From assembly GCA_019638355.1 (NCBI GenBank), contig JAHBTY010000001.1, forward strand, positions 62,001 to 126,000: 64,000 nt of DNA. The letters are read 5' to 3'. Of the stretch, positions 36,470 through 45,503 are shown piece by piece. Each line of letters begins with the position of its first letter. The first letter of the stretch is position 1. Below the pieces are notes generated by a model that saw only the letters and a list, made by a program, of their open reading frames with translations, did no database searches and was not told the DNA's origin. This DNA comes from Cyclobacteriaceae bacterium (GTDB taxonomy: Bacteria > Bacteroidota > Bacteroidia > Cytophagales > Cyclobacteriaceae). Made by a program: the position numbers and the translations under genes.

Positions 36470-37374
36470 AGTATCTAATCTATTCACTATTCATTGTATT
36501 CGCAATGAACGGGCCGGTCGCGAAGGGTCAAGAGCGTTTAGTAAATGTAAACAACGTTGAAATAAATGTAAGAACAATTGGTAAAGGCTCTCCTATCCTG
36601 ATAGTGCACGGTGGTCCGGGGCTGAACCACTCTTATTTTCTTCCTCACTTCAAAGAATTAGAAAGTAAATATCAATTAGTTTTTATTGATCAACGAGCGT
36701 GTGGAAAATCTTCTGGAAATTTAGATAGCACGCAAATGACTATTGATTGGTTTGTTCGTGATATAGAGGCAGTACGTAAAGAACTAAAGTTAGGCAAAGT
36801 ATCTGTTTTGGCCCATTCTTGGGGTGGATTATTAGGGATGTTATATGCGGCTAGGTATCCGCAGAATATTCGGTCATTGATAATTTCGAATTCTGTAAGC
36901 CCCAAGCAGGGTGAATACGACCAGCAAATAAATCAAACTGTTAGTGGTAGATATAGTTATGAAGACAGCACGCTTAGGTCTCAGACCATAAACTCGAAGG
37001 CATTTAAAGAAGGCGATCTTGAAGTCTATAAAATACTTTTCAAAATCTCTTTTAAACAAACTTTTAAGGAGCAGGCATATATTGATAGCTTAAACTTATA
37101 TCTACCATCAGATTTTCATCAAAAGAGAAAGACACTGGACTTTATGAGTAAGGAACTAGCTTCGTACAATTTTTATCCTCAGCTAAAAAGGATTAAGTGT
37201 AGAACATTGATAATTCATGGAGATTACGATGCGATCCCTGTTGATCTCGCTCAAAACCTTAACAGATCAATTTCTCTTTCCCAGTTATTTGTGATAAGCA
37301 ATGCAGGTCATTTTCCCTTTATTGAGCAAAAGCGTGTTTTCTTTGATCTAATTGAAAGATTTATTAGTAAATAA
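36466..37374 (+). CDS. Exported alpha/beta hydrolase (proline-iminopeptidase-like)
   Basis: A 302-residue protein with a signal peptide (residues 1 to about 21). The oxyanion motif HGGPG (48-52), the nucleophile Ser in LAHSWGG near residue 117, the acid in DYDAIP near 255 and the His in NAGHFPF near 281 complete the triad. The HGGPG element is typical of proline iminopeptidases and tricorn-interacting factor F1. The gene is co-translated with the ankyrin gene. Substrate unknown; the sequence does not tell a peptidase from an esterase. Confidence 0.85.
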   Translation: MKYLIYSLFIVFAMNGPVAKGQERLVNVNNVEINVRTIGKGSPILIVHGGPGLNHSYFLPHFKELESKYQLVFIDQRACGKSSGNLDSTQMTIDWFVRDIEAVRKELKLGKVSVLAHSWGGLLGMLYAARYPQNIRSLIISNSVSPKQGEYDQQINQTVSGRYSYEDSTLRSQTINSKAFKEGDLEVYKILFKISFKQTFKEQAYIDSLNLYLPSDFHQKRKTLDFMSKELASYNFYPQLKRIKCRTLIIHGDYDAIPVDLAQNLNRSISLSQLFVISNAGHFPFIEQKRVFFDLIERFISK

Positions 37375-37492
37375 CTTAGAGCAGTAAAATTTCTTCGGGA
37401 TAAAGACAAGAGTTAAATCCTGAAATCCGGATGGATACTTTTCTTAAACAATACCTTACTAAGAAAATTTGATAAGTGAGCTAATTAAAAAC

Positions 37493-39157
37493 CTACAACT
37501 TAGGCGCTAACCACAAAAATCCAATCGCCAAAACAAAAACTACAAAAAACAAAAGTGGAGAAACAGTTTTGTAACTGAGTTTGTCTGCCTCAAAAATTAA
37601 TGAACCTCCCGCTTTTTCTTTGGTGGCCTTTTGTAGGTTTGCAGTCCGCAACGCAGTCCACGAATTAAAATCAGGAATAAAAAAATTGGATATAACCGAA
37701 TCGGTTGCCGACAGTAGTTGATGCCACCCTTTTTCTTTCGGCCATGCCTTGGTACTCCACAGATCATCTATTACTGCATGTTCATGCAAAGGTAATTGGG
37801 TGCTGTCTAAATACACTTCGGGGTTGGCAGCAAGTACTTCAATGTTGAGTGGTTCATCCGGGTAAACCGGAAAGGTGTTTGTAATTTTTATGGATGTTGT
37901 TTGTGCAGAAATCCGCGCCAGCGTTTCCACTACTTTTGTCCATACGTGATTGTAAATCTTTGCTTGTCCTTTTGCAATTAGTGGATACGTCTCTGTCAAT
38001 AACTGATAGCCCGCTTTACCAGCACCTGATCGCTTATAGCCGGCCAACACGCGGTTTTTGTTTTTAACGATCGCAAAATCTTTCCTTGCATTAACAGGCC
38101 ATGCCGATAGCGAAATTGTTTGATCTTCGAAATTCACCTGCGCAGTATCCGTGTTAACTTTTACAAACTCAAATCCGAGAGGTGGCTTTGCCAATTCATT
38201 TTCCGATGGTAGCCACAATACACCCAAACCGTTTCGCAGCGCGTCTTTAATAGTATCTTCATCCAGCGCAGCACTTTCATTGGCCAATACCAATAAATCA
38301 AAATCACTCAATGCCTCGGTAGTAATTCGTGAGAGCGTGGCCGGAGCCCGGTTACCAAATTCAAACCTGAAGTTGTTCTTCGAAATTTGCGTACGCACAA
38401 CCACGCGGTGTCCCTGATCAATCAGAAAGTTTTTCAAATACCGGATTTCGGCTGACGGATATTGTTGCAGAATCAAAACATCTAAAGGTCTGGGTGCGTG
38501 TATTTCCAAAGGCAATAATTCTTTTTTGCCATCAATCTCCAATTCGTATAAAAATTTACCGGGCTGTTTCGGAGTAAATGAAAGCTGAAATGAACCTGCT
38601 CTTACCGAAGTAGAATCTATTTTTCCCTCAGGACCAATCAACGTTATTGTACCCGGCTTACCATGCCAAACACCACCCAGACTTGCGTTGCGATTGGCAA
38701 TTAATTTTGCAGGTACCTGCAACTGTGTTATTCCTGTTGGAAGCGGGCTTGCTAAAAAATTAAACCCTGAATCGGGTAACACGTAAGCTGGTAGTCCCGC
38801 ACCCAACACAAAGCGAATCTGATCTTTGTGTGCGATCAACTGGTTGATGTTATCCAACTGTTCAGTTGCCACTACGTGGTAATGCTGATAAATCTTTTTA
38901 AGACTATCTGCTGATGATTTATTGTAGCCCGGTGTAAGCACGATGACACCCGCTGAATCTGAGTTAGTAGAATACGCAGGGCGCAACACAAATGCTGTTA
39001 AACTCAGTATTGCAATGAGCAAGGCAATCAAACGCGCATAAAAAAATCGAGCTTGTCGTTTCCATTCAAGCCAACTAAAAATTGCGAATAACAAAACAGC
39101 AACAGTGATTACCACACCTGCCGAAACGTGAGCATTAAATTGAATGGCACTAATCAT
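37493..39157 (-). CDS. Membrane protein of the MoxR/DUF58/BatA operon
   Basis: A 554-residue protein, the last gene of the operon. Two hydrophobic helices at the N-terminus (about 10-28 and 37-60) and one at the very C-terminus (about 530-550) enclose a large periplasmic part. A region around residues 225-310 (LDVLILQQYPSAEIRYLKNFL, then DFDLLVLANESAALDEDTI) has the look of a class I glutamine-amidotransferase-like fold, as often found attached to BatA-type proteins, but without a convincing catalytic Cys. It overlaps the preceding gene by 8 bases. Function unknown. Confidence 0.65.
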   Translation of the reverse strand: MISAIQFNAHVSAGVVITVAVLLFAIFSWLEWKRQARFFYARLIALLIAILSLTAFVLRPAYSTNSDSAGVIVLTPGYNKSSADSLKKIYQHYHVVATEQLDNINQLIAHKDQIRFVLGAGLPAYVLPDSGFNFLASPLPTGITQLQVPAKLIANRNASLGGVWHGKPGTITLIGPEGKIDSTSVRAGSFQLSFTPKQPGKFLYELEIDGKKELLPLEIHAPRPLDVLILQQYPSAEIRYLKNFLIDQGHRVVVRTQISKNNFRFEFGNRAPATLSRITTEALSDFDLLVLANESAALDEDTIKDALRNGLGVLWLPSENELAKPPLGFEFVKVNTDTAQVNFEDQTISLSAWPVNARKDFAIVKNKNRVLAGYKRSGAGKAGYQLLTETYPLIAKGQAKIYNHVWTKVVETLARISAQTTSIKITNTFPVYPDEPLNIEVLAANPEVYLDSTQLPLHEHAVIDDLWSTKAWPKEKGWHQLLSATDSVISNFFIPDFNSWTALRTANLQKATKEKAGGSLIFEADKLSYKTVSPLLFFVVFVLAIGFLWLAPKL

Positions 39158-41399
39158 TCAGGTTTTTTAAAAATTGCTGATCAAGCACATGCACTGCTTG
39201 TGTTTTTTCAGAGGGCGATTCCTGAGCGCGTGGCGCAACCTGCATAAAAATCTTTCGCAGTATAGCTATGCTGCTTTGCCATTCTGTCTCTGGTACATTA
39301 CCTTCTACCACTTTTTTCAAAACTGAAAGGCCATCCAGGTACTTTCCTGGTTGTTCAAGCGCAGCGGCAGCCAATTCATTGCCAGCTTGTGTAAGCACAA
39401 CCTTATCTTTATCCGTAAGATTTTTATTTCCAACTATCAATTTTTCCAACACTTGTTGTGCCTGTCGAATGGCGGGATAATCTTGTTGATCGGGTTTCTT
39501 CGAAATTCCGGTGTATGATCGCACTTCAGTCAGATCGCCACTCAATCTTTTCTCTTCTTTTAAGGGTGGCGGATCAAAACCTGTACGATGTACATAAATG
39601 CGCGAGTCGTTGCTGATCTCTTTCAATAGTTTCAATGCGGTGTATTGATAGGGCAAAGATTTTTCAGGTTCGTATAACCGTAGGTATAATTCAGCATCCC
39701 ACATCACGGTAAGTGCAGCTTTTAATTTAGCCCGAACCGACTCAACAAAAAAAGTCGCCTGCTCACCATCATCGTGTTGATGCGCAAAAGCTGCCAGCGG
39801 ATCCTCGTCTTCATCCTCCTCCTGTTTGGGACTATGGTTGTGATTATGGTTACCTCCGCCTTTTTTCTGTTCAACAAGATTATGCTCATTCTCTGTATCA
39901 TGTTGGTGGCCAAATCGCTTTACCGTTTCATCTGCTGTTTCATGATCATGTTCATCTTCCAGTGCAATTGCTCCGCCTCCAATCTGGTCTTCAAATTCTT
40001 CACCCATAAATTGGCCGTAACGCAAGCGAAGTACTTTCTGATCGTAACCCAATTCGTTGCTGGTAAACTTGAATTGCTGCGTGGTGATTTTCTTTTTTTC
40101 TTTCAAAAGCTTCTCTGTATCAATGATAATCTGCCGCTGGCTACGAAAATATTCTGGCATCAGATCCACACCCAGGCCCTCGTCTTCAACCGCACTGTAT
40201 TGCGTAGTATCTTGTATGGCTATAAAAAATGTTTCCGTACGACTATAATTTGAAATCGGAACTTTAATGTCATTTGCCTCCACATAAAAATAAAGTTCAT
40301 CGCCTGGCTCTAATCCCAGCTTTATTAAATCGAGCGTAACCGCTGCTTGTACTTGCTTACCGCTGATTCGCGATGGACTATCAAACTTTAATCTCTCTTC
40401 GCGAAACTTTACAGATTCGCCACTGCCTTTGCTTACGGTTGCAATCACCGATGCATCGGCCAATCCAAAGTCATCCTGCAAAGAAGCCTTTACCTCAACT
40501 TTAAGCGGCTGAACAAACTCAAACTTTGTAAACTGTTCCAGGTTGGTAATATCAAGTTTAGGTGGTTGATCTTTTACGATTTCAATTTTATAATAGTCCG
40601 AAAGAATCCACGTGCCTTTGTCTTTCCATACAAGTTGATAAAATCCCGCATCGGTAATTTTGCGCGTGTGTGTTTTCACTTCATCGGATGCCAGTGCTAC
40701 TGAATCCCGACCCGAAAAAATTAAAGCGGCCGATGCTGGTTTGTTAAATGAAATCTTCCAGCTTACCGTACTTCCTTCGGGCACAACCATGTGTAAATCG
40801 TTAGCCGTGTAGGCAGGTTGTGCCATGTAGGCCGGAGGCGCGATGGTTACAAGTATTGATTCGAGTTTTGTTTCCTCAACTTTTGCATTGAGTTTCTCTA
40901 ACTCTTTTTTTAAAGGTCCGGGCTCTACCTGATTAACATCGGGTGCAAAGGCCATCAACATCAGAGATGCAAAAACCAAAGCCGCTGCCGCCTTAGATGT
41001 TGCCTTTACATTGTTTGGAACTTTTATTTGTGGATAAACCTGCTCGAATTTCTTTTCGATGCGACTGCGTTGAATGCGTTGTACCAGGTTCAGTTCAGCT
41101 TCATCGCTAACAAGTAAGTCCACACTTTCTTCCAGCTCAGGATAGTTGTTATTTAAAATCCGAATCAAGAGGTTAGAATCCAATGCAAACAATCTTTGAA
41201 AGTATGCCATTGTGATTCCTGAAACTGTTGCCACAAGTATTGTCGTAATCCAACGAGTCGCATCGCTTATATTAATCCACCCAAGCAAGGCCCATGTTAA
41301 CAAACCAATCGCCAGACAAAGCGTGGCCACTTCAATAAGCTTGATTAAGATGTAGCTTGTTTGCAACTGTTTGAGGCGATATGGAAGTTGCTGCTTCAT
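39150..41399 (-). CDS. Large membrane protein, DUF4175-like, with a His/Asp-rich segment
   Basis: A 749-residue protein from the ATG at 41397-41399, whose ATGA overlap with the previous stop supports this start. It has hydrophobic segments near residues 18-38, 45-65 and 125-145, then a long soluble part with beta-sandwich-like repeats and coiled-coil-like helices, resembling the DUF4175 family though shorter. Roughly at bases 39765-39960 it encodes an unusual stretch of His, Asp and Glu with motifs DEHDHE, GHQHD, NHNHNH and AHQHDD that could bind metal ions. The role is unknown; it is a fixed partner of the MoxR ATPase operon here. Confidence 0.7.
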   Translation of the reverse strand: MKQQLPYRLKQLQTSYILIKLIEVATLCLAIGLLTWALLGWINISDATRWITTILVATVSGITMAYFQRLFALDSNLLIRILNNNYPELEESVDLLVSDEAELNLVQRIQRSRIEKKFEQVYPQIKVPNNVKATSKAAAALVFASLMLMAFAPDVNQVEPGPLKKELEKLNAKVEETKLESILVTIAPPAYMAQPAYTANDLHMVVPEGSTVSWKISFNKPASAALIFSGRDSVALASDEVKTHTRKITDAGFYQLVWKDKGTWILSDYYKIEIVKDQPPKLDITNLEQFTKFEFVQPLKVEVKASLQDDFGLADASVIATVSKGSGESVKFREERLKFDSPSRISGKQVQAAVTLDLIKLGLEPGDELYFYVEANDIKVPISNYSRTETFFIAIQDTTQYSAVEDEGLGVDLMPEYFRSQRQIIIDTEKLLKEKKKITTQQFKFTSNELGYDQKVLRLRYGQFMGEEFEDQIGGGAIALEDEHDHETADETVKRFGHQHDTENEHNLVEQKKGGGNHNHNHSPKQEEDEDEDPLAAFAHQHDDGEQATFFVESVRAKLKAALTVMWDAELYLRLYEPEKSLPYQYTALKLLKEISNDSRIYVHRTGFDPPPLKEEKRLSGDLTEVRSYTGISKKPDQQDYPAIRQAQQVLEKLIVGNKNLTDKDKVVLTQAGNELAAAALEQPGKYLDGLSVLKKVVEGNVPETEWQSSIAILRKIFMQVAPRAQESPSEKTQAVHVLDQQFLKNLND

Positions 41400-42553
41400 T
41401 GTTTGCGGATAAAGGCTACAATCCGTTCCGCCAAAAGCGAAAGTATAAACACTATTAAAAGCGGCCAACTCATAGTTGCAGATGCTTTGTTCGTAACAGT
41501 CGCTTGATTGCTGGTTGTTAATAGATCAGGTATTGATCTTCGATCATGCAAAGCTATTTGCCTTTCAGCCGTTGCATGAGTTGTAAGTAGTGCAGCCAAT
41601 TGAACGGTGAAGTTCTCCTGCACGGCCCGGTCGATGGTTAGTTCATGTATAATCCATTTTGTGGGTGCAGTCTGTTCCAAGATTTTTCCAGGCGCATTAT
41701 CAATTGCGATCTGGTTTGCACGTGTGTCGGGAATAGTTTTACCCGATAGCCAGATTACCCAATCGGCATTATTCACTTCTGCTGAAACTATTTCAAGCGG
41801 TACAGTTGTTTGAATTGCTTTTAAGGATGCCGCCACCAACTGTGCTTCTGATTCAAAGTTACTATCGCTATTAATCGCAACCCGAATGGGGGCCAACATG
41901 AATACAGAATCGGGTAGTGTTGTTACCGTATCGGTTACAAACCGGGTTTGTGTTGAGTTTGAGGTTCCGCGTCTTACTATGTTGTGATTATTTTGCTTAA
42001 CTGCAAACACATCAAATTTGTGTTCCGGCAATTCAAATGTTTGCCAGGTAATAAAGGTGGGCAAAGTTTGAAGTGATCCATTAAAGTTTTTCAACAGGCT
42101 TGCTGAAACTACAATTGCCTCGCTTACTGCCTGTGTGCGTAGTTCATTTATTACCGGCCAATAATTTTGAACCGCTTCCGGGTTTTGATCCTGCTGCGGG
42201 AACCCATTCGTAAACCAATGCCACTCGTAACCATTTGCCTGCAGGCTGTCTGCAAAGGCGCGTGCTTCCGGATGATTGTTAAGTGCGGGATCGTACACAA
42301 CCCACTTATGGTTACTTGTATTCCAATTGAATCCAGCCAGCAACAAAACAAACAATAACAACAACCACAGTCGCAGGCCAAGCAAGAGTAACTCATTCAA
42401 CTTAATACCACGAAATTGTTGCGAGGCCGTTTCTTGTAGATGGCGCAAACTGCCCACAGGAATTACTCTTCCTTCCTTGCGACTAAGCAAATGAATAGCA
42501 ACCGGAATTGTTAAAGCAAGCAGTGCCCATAAATATGCCGGTTGAGCCATCAT
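41396..42553 (-). CDS. BatA-like aerotolerance-type membrane protein
   Basis: A 385-residue protein. The N-terminal segment PAYLWALLALTIPVAIHLLSRKEGRVIPVGSLRHL is the BatA signature seen in Bacteroidota aerotolerance operons, with a second hydrophobic helix near residues 57-72 and a third at the C-terminus (MSWPLLIVFILSLLAERIVAFI). The middle (about 75-350) lacks the usual vWA metal-site motif and may instead be a degenerate vWA or amidotransferase-like domain. It overlaps its neighbours by 4 bases on both sides, showing a tight operon. Confidence 0.8.
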   Translation of the reverse strand: MMAQPAYLWALLALTIPVAIHLLSRKEGRVIPVGSLRHLQETASQQFRGIKLNELLLLGLRLWLLLLFVLLLAGFNWNTSNHKWVVYDPALNNHPEARAFADSLQANGYEWHWFTNGFPQQDQNPEAVQNYWPVINELRTQAVSEAIVVSASLLKNFNGSLQTLPTFITWQTFELPEHKFDVFAVKQNNHNIVRRGTSNSTQTRFVTDTVTTLPDSVFMLAPIRVAINSDSNFESEAQLVAASLKAIQTTVPLEIVSAEVNNADWVIWLSGKTIPDTRANQIAIDNAPGKILEQTAPTKWIIHELTIDRAVQENFTVQLAALLTTHATAERQIALHDRRSIPDLLTTSNQATVTNKASATMSWPLLIVFILSLLAERIVAFIRKQ

Positions 42554-43449
42554 CGCGCCAATCGCTTACGGGTTACTAAAAAATCTCGCAACACACTTTC
42601 TGCGCCTTGCTGTAAGGTTACCACCCGGTAGCAGATGTCTTTCTCCAACATCCACATGCGCGTGTCTTGTATCCAATTGGCTACACGCGCTGCATATTCT
42701 TTTTTCTGAAGCACCGTGTTTACCTTGGTTCGAACGTTTGTCTCCAGATCTTCGAACGTAAGCGAGCCTTCATAATCGAGTTCCTGTTCGTGCTTACCCA
42801 TCAAATGAAAAATCACCACTTCGTTGCGCGAAGTTTTTAATCGCGAGATAAAACGCAGTAGATCACCCTCGGCATCGTACATGTCGGTAAAGAACACAAT
42901 CATCTCTTTGCCATGATGATCGAACAATTGTTCTTCGCGACCTGAGTTTTCCCACTTGCCATCGCTTTGAATGTTGATCAACTCCAACAGGAATCGCATA
43001 AACTGTTGTTGTTCAAAGCGCGGCAGCAGTGTGTTTATCTGTTGATCGTTTACAGCAAACAAACCAAACGTATCGCTTTGCTTGCGAGCCAGAAAAGCCA
43101 AAGCAGCCATCAATACTTTTGCATATTGAAGTTTAGTGAGTTCACCTTCGGCATAAGCCATTGAGCGGCTGGCATCCAACATAAACTTTACCGTAATGTT
43201 GGTTTCAATCTCAGCTTCTTTGATGTAATAGCGTTCACTCCGTGCAAACATTTTCCAATCCAGTTGGCGCAGATCATCGCCCGGTTGGTAATTGCGATAT
43301 TGACTAAACTCTTGCCCCGATCCTACTGATTGGCTTTTGTTGCTGCCGCTCATAAAGCCTTCTACAATTACGCGCGCCACCAACTCCAACCCGCTAACCG
43401 TGTTAAGCACGGAAGGATTAAGCAGTTCTTTTACGCGCGCATCAATCAT
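42550..43449 (-). CDS. DUF58 (vWA-like) protein
   Basis: A 299-residue cytoplasmic protein of the DUF58 family. The family motif YQPGDDLRQLDWKMFARSERYYIKE (residues about 53-77) is intact, followed by the vWA-like site MLDASRSM near residue 92 and FFTDMYDAEGDLL near 185-197. DUF58 proteins work as adaptors between MoxR ATPases and their substrates. It is 3 bases downstream of the MoxR gene and overlaps the BatA-like gene. Function by family analogy: part of a MoxR-vWA chaperone-like system. Confidence 0.88.
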   Translation of the reverse strand: MIDARVKELLNPSVLNTVSGLELVARVIVEGFMSGSNKSQSVGSGQEFSQYRNYQPGDDLRQLDWKMFARSERYYIKEAEIETNITVKFMLDASRSMAYAEGELTKLQYAKVLMAALAFLARKQSDTFGLFAVNDQQINTLLPRFEQQQFMRFLLELINIQSDGKWENSGREEQLFDHHGKEMIVFFTDMYDAEGDLLRFISRLKTSRNEVVIFHLMGKHEQELDYEGSLTFEDLETNVRTKVNTVLQKKEYAARVANWIQDTRMWMLEKDICYRVVTLQQGAESVLRDFLVTRKRLAR

Positions 43450-43452
43450 AAA

Positions 43453-44460
43453 CTATTGAATTTTTTCGGCAATAATGGTTTCCAGCAAATGTTTTGTCAC
43501 TTCATCTGAAGTAATGCCTTCGGCTTCTGCTTTAAAATTTACAAGTATGCGATGGCGCAATACGGGATAGGCCACATGTTTAATGTCTTCTTGTGTTACC
43601 GCTAATCTACCTTGCAGCAAGGCTCTTGCTTTAGCCGTAAGAATCATAGCCTGACCGGCACGCGGCCCTGCACCCCAACGCACCCAATCGCGCACATATT
43701 TTACTGTTGTTTCTTTCGGTCGAGTAGCCCTCACCAATTCACTCACCCAACCAATCAAAGCAGCATTGATGTGTACATCGCGTACAATTTTTTGCGCTTC
43801 CAGAATCTGGTTGCCCTCCATTACTTTTTCAATAGCCGCACCTTTGCGACCAGTTGTTCCGCTAAGGATGGCACGTTCTTCCTCTGCTGTGGGATAACTT
43901 ACTTTAATGAATAGCAAAAAGCGATCGAGTTGGGCTTCCGGTAATGGAAATGTTCCGGCTTGTTCAATCGGATTTTGTGTGGCCAGAATGAAGAAAGGCC
44001 GATCGAGCGGATAGGTTACACCACCGTACGTAACTTCAAACTCTTGCATCGCTTCAAGCAAAGCCGATTGCGTTTTTGGTGATGTTCTATTTATCTCATC
44101 GGCTAGAATAATGTTGGCAAAGATGGGGCCCTTGTTGAATTTAAAGACGCGTTTACCTGTGCCATGATCTTCTTCCAGAATTTCAGTTCCGATAATATCG
44201 GTTGGCATTAAGTCGGGCGTAAACTGAATACGTTTAAACTTCAGATCGATGGCTTCTGAAAGCAAACGGATCATTAATGTTTTGGCAAGGCCGGGCACAC
44301 CTTCCAGCAAACCATGGCCACCTGCAAGAAACGTGATCAGCAATTGATCAATAATCTCTTCTTGCCCTACAATGGTTTTGTGAATCTCTTTTTTCAATCT
44401 GCCCAAACTGGCAATTATCGCTTCTACCGATTTTTCGGTTGTGCTTAATTCTGTGTTCAT
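43453..44460 (-). CDS. MoxR-family AAA+ ATPase
   Basis: A 335-residue ATPase. Walker A is GVPGLAKT (54-61); Walker B is IILADEINR with the catalytic Glu at 122; ATQNPIEQAGTFPLPEAQLDRF is the sensor 1 and arginine finger region of the MoxR family. MoxR ATPases act as chaperones that mature or insert cofactors into protein complexes together with vWA proteins. Here it is followed by its DUF58 partner and three membrane proteins and preceded by DUF4159, with 2-3 base gaps, so all are one operon. The client is unknown. Confidence 0.93.
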   Translation of the reverse strand: MNTELSTTEKSVEAIIASLGRLKKEIHKTIVGQEEIIDQLLITFLAGGHGLLEGVPGLAKTLMIRLLSEAIDLKFKRIQFTPDLMPTDIIGTEILEEDHGTGKRVFKFNKGPIFANIILADEINRTSPKTQSALLEAMQEFEVTYGGVTYPLDRPFFILATQNPIEQAGTFPLPEAQLDRFLLFIKVSYPTAEEERAILSGTTGRKGAAIEKVMEGNQILEAQKIVRDVHINAALIGWVSELVRATRPKETTVKYVRDWVRWGAGPRAGQAMILTAKARALLQGRLAVTQEDIKHVAYPVLRHRILVNFKAEAEGITSDEVTKHLLETIIAEKIQ

Positions 44461-44462
44461 GG

Positions 44463-45089
44463 TTAACTGGTCAATGCGTACATTATAATGTTCACGCTAA
44501 AGCGTGTATTGTCAATTTTATAAAATCGTTTGTTCCGAAAGTCGTAATCCCATTCGCAGCCGTAATCTTTGTTACTGTACAAAACACCAATGCGATTGTT
44601 TACTTCAATGGCTTTGAGGTAGTCATGCACAATGTCATCGCCCCAGCCGTTTAATTCCTGGGCTGTTGTTGGTGGACCATCAAACTGGAAGAAGGCCGAA
44701 TAGAGAGAATGGTTGTTGGGTATTTTCTTCAACGCGCTTTTACCAAACGTGCGCTCCATTTCTGTCTCAAACGATTTGGCAAACAATCCATCAATATCGT
44801 GGTTGCAATCATCTACAAACACAAAGCCACCATTATCAATATACTTTTTAAAATTGTCGCGCTCTTGTGTAGTAAACTCTACCAGCTTATGGCCACTGAG
44901 GTAGCAAAATGGGCATCGAAAAATTTCATCGCTGGCAAGCGATACAATGTTTTCGTTTGTATCGATCTTAAGCGTAGTATATTCAATGAGCGAGTTTAAT
45001 ACGTTTACGGGCATGCGCTGATCCACATCCCAATCGCCCGATTCATATTGAAGGCGTGTAAAGAAAAACTTATTCCCTGCCGGTGTCAT
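44463..45089 (-). CDS. DUF4159 protein
   Basis: A 208-residue protein from the ATG at 45087-45089; the reading frame also extends 21 bases upstream to a TTG, and the exact start is not fixed. It opens with FFFTRLQYESGDWDVDQRMP, then CPFCYLSGHKLVEFT, then GGFVFVDDCNHDIDGLFAKSFE and a C-terminal IKINT-like ending. This is the DUF4159 family, often found with MoxR operons; a glutamine-amidotransferase-like fold has been suggested for it. No signal peptide is visible, unlike several family members. It is the first gene of the six-gene operon. Confidence 0.8.
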   Translation of the reverse strand: MTPAGNKFFFTRLQYESGDWDVDQRMPVNVLNSLIEYTTLKIDTNENIVSLASDEIFRCPFCYLSGHKLVEFTTQERDNFKKYIDNGGFVFVDDCNHDIDGLFAKSFETEMERTFGKSALKKIPNNHSLYSAFFQFDGPPTTAQELNGWGDDIVHDYLKAIEVNNRIGVLYSNKDYGCEWDYDFRNKRFYKIDNTRFSVNIIMYALTS

Positions 45090-45272
45090 TTGCCGTATTG
45101 CAACCTGCAATTTTGGATTTTATACGCTCAGATAACTACTCTGGGCTGATAATTATATGAGCGGAAATTCCTGTAAAGATGAACGAAAAGAAACCCCGAA
45201 AACGGTTCCGGTTGTCTCAAACTTTTAACCACATAGCGCATAGACCAATTACTTATGCTTCTGTCTGTTTGC

Positions 45273-45298
45273 TTCAACATTCGATCCCTACAGGATCG
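45273..45298. repeat. Hairpin repeat A (copy 2 of the dispersed family)
   Basis: CGATCC (45282-45287) pairs with GGATCG (45293-45298) around a 5-base loop. The 24 bases 45273-45296 match 34743-34766 in all but one position. Confidence 0.75.
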
Positions 45299-45319
45299 CT
45301 TTGAACTCGGGTTCGGGAT

Positions 45320-45390
45320 TCTACCAACATTAAATCCCTATCGGGATTTTAAGGTGAATAGGACTCCGTTAGGAGTTGGATATTGGTAGA
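45320..45390. repeat. REPIN-like composite of hairpins B and C
   Basis: TTCTACCAA (from 45319) and TTGGTAGAA (ending near 45391) form inverted outer arms. Between them are two hairpins: B, AAATCCC/GGGATTT (45332-45338 / 45343-45349), and C, ACTCC/GGAGT (45363-45367 / 45372-45376). The layout of two hairpins between inverted tags that contain GTAG resembles a bacterial interspersed mosaic element or REPIN. No REP-associated transposase gene lies in the window. Confidence 0.6.
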
Positions 45391-45410
45391 AAATCATTTG
45401 CAAAGAAAAA

Positions 45411-45427
45411 CGACCCCATAGGGGTCG
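45411..45427. repeat. Hairpin repeat D
   Basis: CGACCCC (45411-45417) pairs exactly with GGGGTCG (45421-45427) around a 3-base loop. It lies 20 bases to the right of the B/C composite. It may be a half-element of the same family. Confidence 0.65.
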
Positions 45428-45503
45428 AATATTTTAGTGCAACAATTTTGAAATAAACCTCATGCTCCTAAAGTGTGTAGAAAATTAGCATTGCTGGTAA
45501 ATT

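Larger units (their letters stand above)
45090..45503. other. Non-coding stretch of 414 bases with four hairpin repeats
   Basis: No gene is supported here. The left part (45090-45265) has no recognisable structure apart from the leader of the DUF4159 operon. The right part (45266-45430) holds four compact hairpins, listed separately, two of which sit inside inverted TTCTACCAA / TTGGTAGAA arms. The last 70 bases follow the convergent-free end of the PLDc_N gene and contain nothing I recognise. Confidence 0.7.

Noticed and set aside
45266..45430. Closely spaced short repeats resembling a small CRISPR array
   Set aside because: The units differ from each other, spacing is irregular and no cas gene is present; they are hairpin elements.
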